A stretch of 10,345 nucleotides of DNA from Cylindrotheca closterium (lineage: Eukaryota; Bacillariophyta; Bacillariophyceae; Bacillariales; Bacillariaceae). Both the position numbers and the translations under genes were made by a program. The notes beneath the pieces were generated by a model. It did not search any database and had not been told where the DNA came from. It saw only the letters and a list, made by a program, of their open reading frames with translations. The stretch is from contig CAKOGP040002065.1 of assembly GCA_933822405.4 (NCBI GenBank), forward strand, positions 1-10,345, in the 5' to 3' direction. Below are positions 6,919 to 10,345 of this stretch, one piece after another. Within the stretch, counting starts at the first letter, position 1, and each line of letters opens with the position of its first letter.

Positions 6919-8210
6919 TTAGTAGGCACCGACCATGTCCATATCTTGAGTGGCCAAGATATCATAGACGCAGCCCTTGCGATCAAAGTCATCCTTGAGG
7001 CCGGCACAAGCGGCTTCGGCAGCTTCTTCGGTGATATCCGATTCGGCCAAGCGACGAGCACGTTCGCCGCGGGGATCTTCCGGAAGGTAGCACAACTCTG
7101 GGAACTGAGGTTTGGCGATCTCATGGAACAACTTGCCATCGGATGGCAAAACCTGCCACTCGAGGCCGAGCTCGTTGAAATCATGCAAGACGGTACTGCC
7201 ATCACGGGCATATGTATTGCCAGTGTGGAAATCACCAGTGATACCAACGGCATTTCCAAAGGACTCCTCGGTTGCCCCAATGATCTTGACACCAACAAAC
7301 TCCTTGAAGGTCTTGATTTCGATGCTTTGACCTGGATAATCTTTGTTAAGATCAATGGTATACTTGTTGTTGCGAGGACTGATGGTGACTGGGTAGCCAC
7401 CAAGGTGAGTCAAAGGTCCAAGGTGCTCAAAGTTGATGTGGTAGTGACGCTTGTCGATGCCGTCTTCCTTGGCAGCCGATCCTTGGACTTCAAGTATATC
7501 ATTGCCGATTCGAATGGCGGCAGTCTTGATGTAGCTCCAGTACCGAACCATGTTCGTACGGAGGTGGATCTCAAGGTCCATGCCTTCCTTGTTGGCAAAG
7601 TTGTGGACCTTGGTCATGACAAGATCGCACTGTCCGTGAAACTCAAAGTGCTCGTTCTTCCAGGTGCGGACTGCGTGATGAATGAGAAAACCAAAATATA
7701 TCAGGTCGAGTAGTATACAACAAATGAGCTACTTCTGGTATCGTCAAGCCAGTACTTACAATGAGGGTCGCCAGTGCTTTCGGTTGTGAATGAAGCAGGA
7801 ACAGGAAAAGTAGTGTATACGTAACATTCAAAGTCGTCACGGACATTATCCAATGCAAGTTCGCCGGTGCCTGTAAAACCGGTCAGACAAATACTAAAGG
7901 GAGCTGGGCAACCTGCAGGACTTGTCCCATCGTCGTAGTGGCAAAAACAAATACCTTGATCATTAACGTCAAACCCTCGTAATCCACCCAATTCGTTGTT
8001 GGTTCGGCAAATCTCATCGCACGAAAACGGGGTTTGACCGTCTACTCTGGCAAGGTCATGATAAATCGGATTGCTACCCTCGCCCTCGATGTCGGCATTT
8101 TTGCAATAATTATCTCCCAAGTGGTTAGTACCTGGAACCTCAACATAACCATTGGAGTGTGAGACACAAGCGGCAAGGATTGCCAAAACGACTTTCGAAG
8201 AAAATTTCAT
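6919..8210 (-). CDS. Secreted GDPH/von Willebrand factor D-like domain protein, candidate adhesion protein
   Basis: Exons 8210-7760 and 7670-6919 join in phase 1 to give 400 residues. A signal peptide covers about 1-21 (KVVLAILAACV core, SNG end). Residues about 36-129 form a domain with eight Cys (36, 64, 68, 88, 90, 101, 108, 129), resembling PAN/apple-type modules by spacing only. TGDPHFRTWKNEHFEFHGQC (146-165) opens a von Willebrand D-like domain running to about 323 (GITGDF at 293-298, ELGLEWQV at 317-324). A tail with C344, C372 and C384 ends in QDMDMVGAY. In mucins and VWF the GDPH motif can cleave itself between Asp and Pro. GDPH domains are known from diatom adhesive-trail proteins, so a role in extracellular adhesion or mucilage is the best inference. 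A partial duplicate lies downstream and a CRE-like palindrome upstream. Confidence 0.88.
7671..7759 (-). other. 89-bp GT-AG intron in the GDPH gene
   Basis: The donor is CATT|GTAAGT at 7759 and the acceptor is TCACGCAG at 7671. Splicing turns GDPHC into GDPHFRTWKNEHFEFHGQC, the expected continuation of the domain, and links two open frames that otherwise end at 7701 or begin at 7617. The intron falls after the first base of the codon following the GDPH motif. Confidence 0.93.
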
Positions 8211-8323
8211 TGTTCAAAATTGCACAACTATTTAGTTTTGGAATTTGTGAGGCAAACAAGAAAAGTGCTAATCCGAAAACCAAATTCTGTTGCGTGAGAA
8301 AACGTTGCGATGCACACCTGTTG

Positions 8324-8331
8324 TGACGTCA
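8324..8331. promoter_or_regulatory. CRE-type palindrome TGACGTCA
   Basis: A perfect 8-bp cAMP-response-element consensus lies 114-121 bp upstream of the GDPH gene's ATG at 8210. Known diatom CO2/cAMP-responsive elements (TGACGT, ACGTCA, TGACGC) upstream of carbonic anhydrase genes are bound by bZIP factors. Control of this gene by such a factor is inferred from the match and position only. Confidence 0.5.
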
Positions 8332-8436
8332 GGAAAGAATTTGGAAACTGCGCAGCTGCTTCGGAGACTTGACTTCTTGCGGCTTTTGTATTTTGGTTTG
8401 ATCTCTGCCTTCTTTGGTTTTTCCAGATAATACTAA

Positions 8437-8830
8437 GGGAGTCACGGATTTGATTGCCTAATTATGAATTTGATATTGCCTACCGTATCTTGCATTTCCG
8501 ATATGTGTTTGAGGTTCACTAAATTGAAAATCGAGAATCATGGCAACGAGCTTAAAAATATTCTGGCTGACGCCAGCCTTACTATAGTCCCCTGCACCTC
8601 TCTTTGGGAATCACGGATTTAATTGCCTATTTGTTTGTTTGAGATGGCCTGCTCTCTTTCGTTGCCGATATTGAATATATATGTTTGAAATTATACTTGA
8701 TCCGCTAAGTATTTTTGAATCACGAAGAAGTACTTTTGGAATTAAGGCAACGAGCTTAAAAGTATTATGTTTTTGTGCAGTTTTGGCAACGGGCTTTAAA
8801 ATATTCTTGCGTCGTCAGCTAGCCTTAACC
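8437..8830. repeat. Degenerate direct repeats
   Basis: GGGAGTCACGGATTTGATTG at 8437 recurs as GGGAATCACGGATTTAATTG at 8606, both followed by CCTA. GGCAACGAGCTTAAAA followed by TATT occurs at 8542 and 8746 with one base changed, and a third form, GGCAACGGGCTTTAAAATAT, lies at 8785. Similar CAGC/GCCTTA tails follow the first and third. The order of blocks is kept, which suggests an old tandem duplication of about 170-200 bp. No transposase is present. Confidence 0.6.
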
Positions 8831-8910
8831 GGTACCAGGTACGTGTACTGCAGTGGAAGCTACTACTTGCGTGGCCACAAATTATTTCCGTATAGCGCGT
8901 GTATAGGTGT

Positions 8911-9501
8911 ATGGCTCTGTCAATTTCAACTTGTTGGGGATACATTTGTCTGTACCGCATCATGATAACGCCTCGCTCGGCAGCCATAGTCACAGGAAGC
9001 ATTTTATTGGAAGCTTTTATGAGAAGGCCATAATTTGCGGCGGCTCGAGTTGGAGCACGAAGATTCCATCGAATGGGGTTCATTCTCTTCAGCACCATCC
9101 TTATTTCAAATTTGTGGCTGGTGTGGCATATGGACAACAAGATCTCGGTGATGGCTTGGATCACTCAAGTAAGGGTTTTTGATATTTCTTGCCACCGGTA
9201 CAACAAAAACTGAAAAATTAGGGAGTACGGCGGAAAAAATATTTTTTGCACTGCTACTAGAGCCTGGTGATTACGGATTAGCCTTTTCAGACCCCAGCCA
9301 AGAGGACCCCGAAGCACAGATCTCCTTTGGGGATATGTGTTGATTGCATTTCGAAAGTTCCGACGAGAAGGGGAGATTGAAGAGGATGAAGCTCAGCAAG
9401 CGCTTGTATCGGCCATCAAGGAGATTAAACATGTAAGAGATATGCTACTGAATCTCCAAGAAATCCCAACCCGTCTCTGCTCTATTTCTCCTGGTGGGTG
9501 A
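8911..9501 (+). pseudogene. Broken or multi-exon gene for a small membrane protein
   Basis: One plus-strand frame reads from ATG 8911 for 40 codons (MALSISTCWGYICLYRIM, later SAAIVTGSILLEAFMRRP), meets TAA at 9031-9033, then continues for 45 codons to 9168 (ARRFHRMGFILFSTILIS, then NLWLVWHMDNKISVMAWITQ). A donor CAA|GTAAGG at 9169 and a phase-0 acceptor CCCCAG at 9297 would join it to DLLWGYVLIAFRKFRREGEI, EEDEAQQALVSAIKEIKH and on to TGA at 9499-9501. A second possible donor (GTAAGA) is at 9433. Three hydrophobic stretches and a charged amphipathic tail suggest a membrane protein. I do not recognise the family. The TAA favours a pseudogene, unless the true start is ATG 9073, which would give about 99 residues. 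Confidence 0.4.
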
Positions 9502-10001
9502 GAAAGTGGCCATAAAGGTCGTACAGCATCAGATCGAAAAGGTATGAAAAGCAACGCCAGGGCTCTAGGATTGGCTCCATTCACAAGAGACTTCTAGAAA
9601 ATAAGCCAAATGATGATGGGTCGACACGACGATCGTGTTCGAACTTCCTCAGAGACGTTTTATTGTCCTTGTAGGAAGTAACCACACCACACGACCGATG
9701 GCAAGCAATGGATTTGACTACTAGGTACTACCAATGTTTGTTTATAAAGACCACGCTATAGTAGCGATTGCCCGATGAGATTTCAAATTTGGAATCAGTA
9801 CAGTACTAGGTACTTCAGAAGCAGCTCTCATAAAAAAAAGGAATAACCAAGAAATTACTTTCACAGGTCCTATTTACGACTCCCTCCTCGATCTGACCTG
9901 ATATCTGAAAGCGCATTATATATATAGTGTCGGGTCTCATCATTTCAAGCGAAATGCAAACATTTTCAAATTGCTTGTTCGGTATAGGATTTCTCTTATT
10001 T
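9502..10001. other. Region without a supported gene
   Basis: It contains a possible short exon (9503-9547, KVAIKVVQHQIEKV then stop) that could follow the upstream membrane-protein segments, and two copies of TACTAGGTACT about 85 bp apart. The right end next to 10001 should be the 3' untranslated region of the minus-strand gene at 10002. Open frames at 9815-10066 and 9393-9584 (minus) have no recognisable features. Confidence 0.45.
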
Positions 10002-10345
10002 TTAAAATGGATTTGCAAAGAAAGCTTCTCGGGTCTCTCGAATAGGAATTCCAGTGACTGCCTCAATGACAGGAGTCAATACGAGGAGGACGATGAGAGC
10101 GGGTCCAAAAGCACCAATGGGCCTAGTAGCAGCAATAATGTAGGAAAAGGCCATGGTAGAATCATCAGTCTTCTTGGCATAGACTGGTTGTACTGACAAG
10201 AGTCCTGGGTTGCGCAAGACCATATCCTTGGTTTCTTCTTCTCCAAACTTTTCAGCCCAAATGGCAAAGGTATCCGCAAAAACAGAGGAATCAAAGGCCA
10301 AGGAAAGTGGCTCAGTCTTGACCATACCGAGAGCGCGCTCTTCTC
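10002..10345 (-). CDS. Unrecognised protein, C-terminal part, one membrane helix
   Basis: The minus-strand frame is open from the window edge to the stop at 10004-10002 (113 codons visible). The gene is cut at its 5' end, and the ATG at 10325 is probably internal because EERALG reads in frame before it. The visible part has helical, charged segments (LAFDSSVFADTFAIWAEKF, EEETKDMVLRNPGLLSVQP), then a hydrophobic stretch (IGAFGPALIVLLVLTPVIEA), and ends REAFFANPF. The repeated 'hydrophobic-helix, acidic, NPGLL' wording faintly recalls mTERF-type helical repeats, but I cannot support that assignment. The single helix near the C-terminus suggests a tail-anchored organelle or membrane protein. Location and function are unknown. 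Even codon use and the length of the frame make a real gene likely. Confidence 0.72.
   Translation of the reverse strand, partial: EERALGMVKTEPLSLAFDSSVFADTFAIWAEKFGEEETKDMVLRNPGLLSVQPVYAKKTDDSTMAFSYIIAATRPIGAFGPALIVLLVLTPVIEAVTGIPIRETREAFFANPF

Larger units (their letters stand above)
8211..8910. other. Upstream region of the GDPH gene; no supported gene
   Basis: The part next to 8211 should carry the GDPH gene promoter, including the TGACGTCA palindrome at 8324-8331. From 8437 onward it consists of degenerate direct repeats. A plus-strand open frame at 8681-8965 runs through these repeats and has no recognisable domain, so I do not call it a gene. Confidence 0.5.

Noticed and set aside
6946..7713. 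255-codon plus-strand open frame
   Set aside because: It is the antisense shadow of the GDPH gene. The minus strand gives the known domain, signal peptide and splice sites.
8568..8582. CTGGC/GCCAG-type hairpin with TGACGC inside
   Set aside because: A 5-bp stem within the degenerate repeats and far from a gene start; not enough to call a regulatory site.
8796..9164. 122-codon minus-strand open frame
   Set aside because: No recognisable domain. The plus-strand frame over the same bases gives hydrophobic helices, preferred codons and splice sites, so this is more likely the shadow.
9234..9247. Perfect palindrome A6-TA-T6 as a possible terminator or origin element
   Set aside because: A low-complexity A/T run inside a likely intron; no supporting context.
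9503..9547. KVAIKVV stretch resembling the VAIK lysine motif of protein kinases
   Set aside because: Only 14 codons, with no glycine-rich loop before it and a stop right after; too little to support a kinase.

Overview
The window looks like nuclear DNA of a stramenopile alga, most probably a pennate diatom. The grounds are two short GT-AG introns (89 and 99 bp), secreted proteases with a Pro-Thr stalk and a small Cys-rich tail, and a secreted protein with the GDPH/von Willebrand factor D-like domain known from diatom adhesive-trail proteins. The species cannot be fixed from the sequence alone. Nearly all recognisable genes lie on the minus strand.

Left half (1-5419): a head-to-tail tandem array of at least three secreted subtilisin-family (S8) serine proteases, all on the minus strand. 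The leftmost copy (1-215) is cut by the window edge and shows only its signal peptide and the start of its propeptide. The middle copy (723-2582) is complete, with one 99-bp phase-1 intron, a full Asp/His/Asn/Ser set, a Pro-Thr stalk and a knottin-spaced Cys-rich tail. The right copy (3470-5419) is complete and has no intron; it carries a modified Cys-rich tail and ends in a hydrophobic segment that could be a GPI-anchor signal. The 507-bp gap between the first two copies holds a coding-like fragment (437-565) that belongs to neither.

Middle (5420-8331): about 660 bp with no supported gene, then a truncated duplicate of the next gene's 3' half (6257-6736, minus), followed in frame after a stop by an unrelated 57-codon open segment (6083-6256). 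The parent gene (6919-8210, minus) encodes a 400-residue secreted GDPH-domain protein, and its 89-bp intron cuts immediately after the GDPH motif. A perfect TGACGTCA palindrome lies 114 bp upstream of its start codon. That sequence is the cAMP-response-element type bound by bZIP factors, which is linked to CO2/cAMP control in diatoms.

Right part (8332-10345): degenerate direct repeats (8437-8830), then plus-strand coding-like segments (8911-9501) that read as a small multi-pass membrane protein broken by one in-frame TAA and probably split by an intron. The window ends in the 3' end of an unrecognised minus-strand gene with one membrane helix (10002-10345).

The secreted proteases and the adhesive-type protein would all act outside the cell. 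A link in function, such as processing or turnover of surface adhesives, is inferred only from neighbourhood and shared secretion. I see no mobile element, CRISPR array, rRNA or tRNA.
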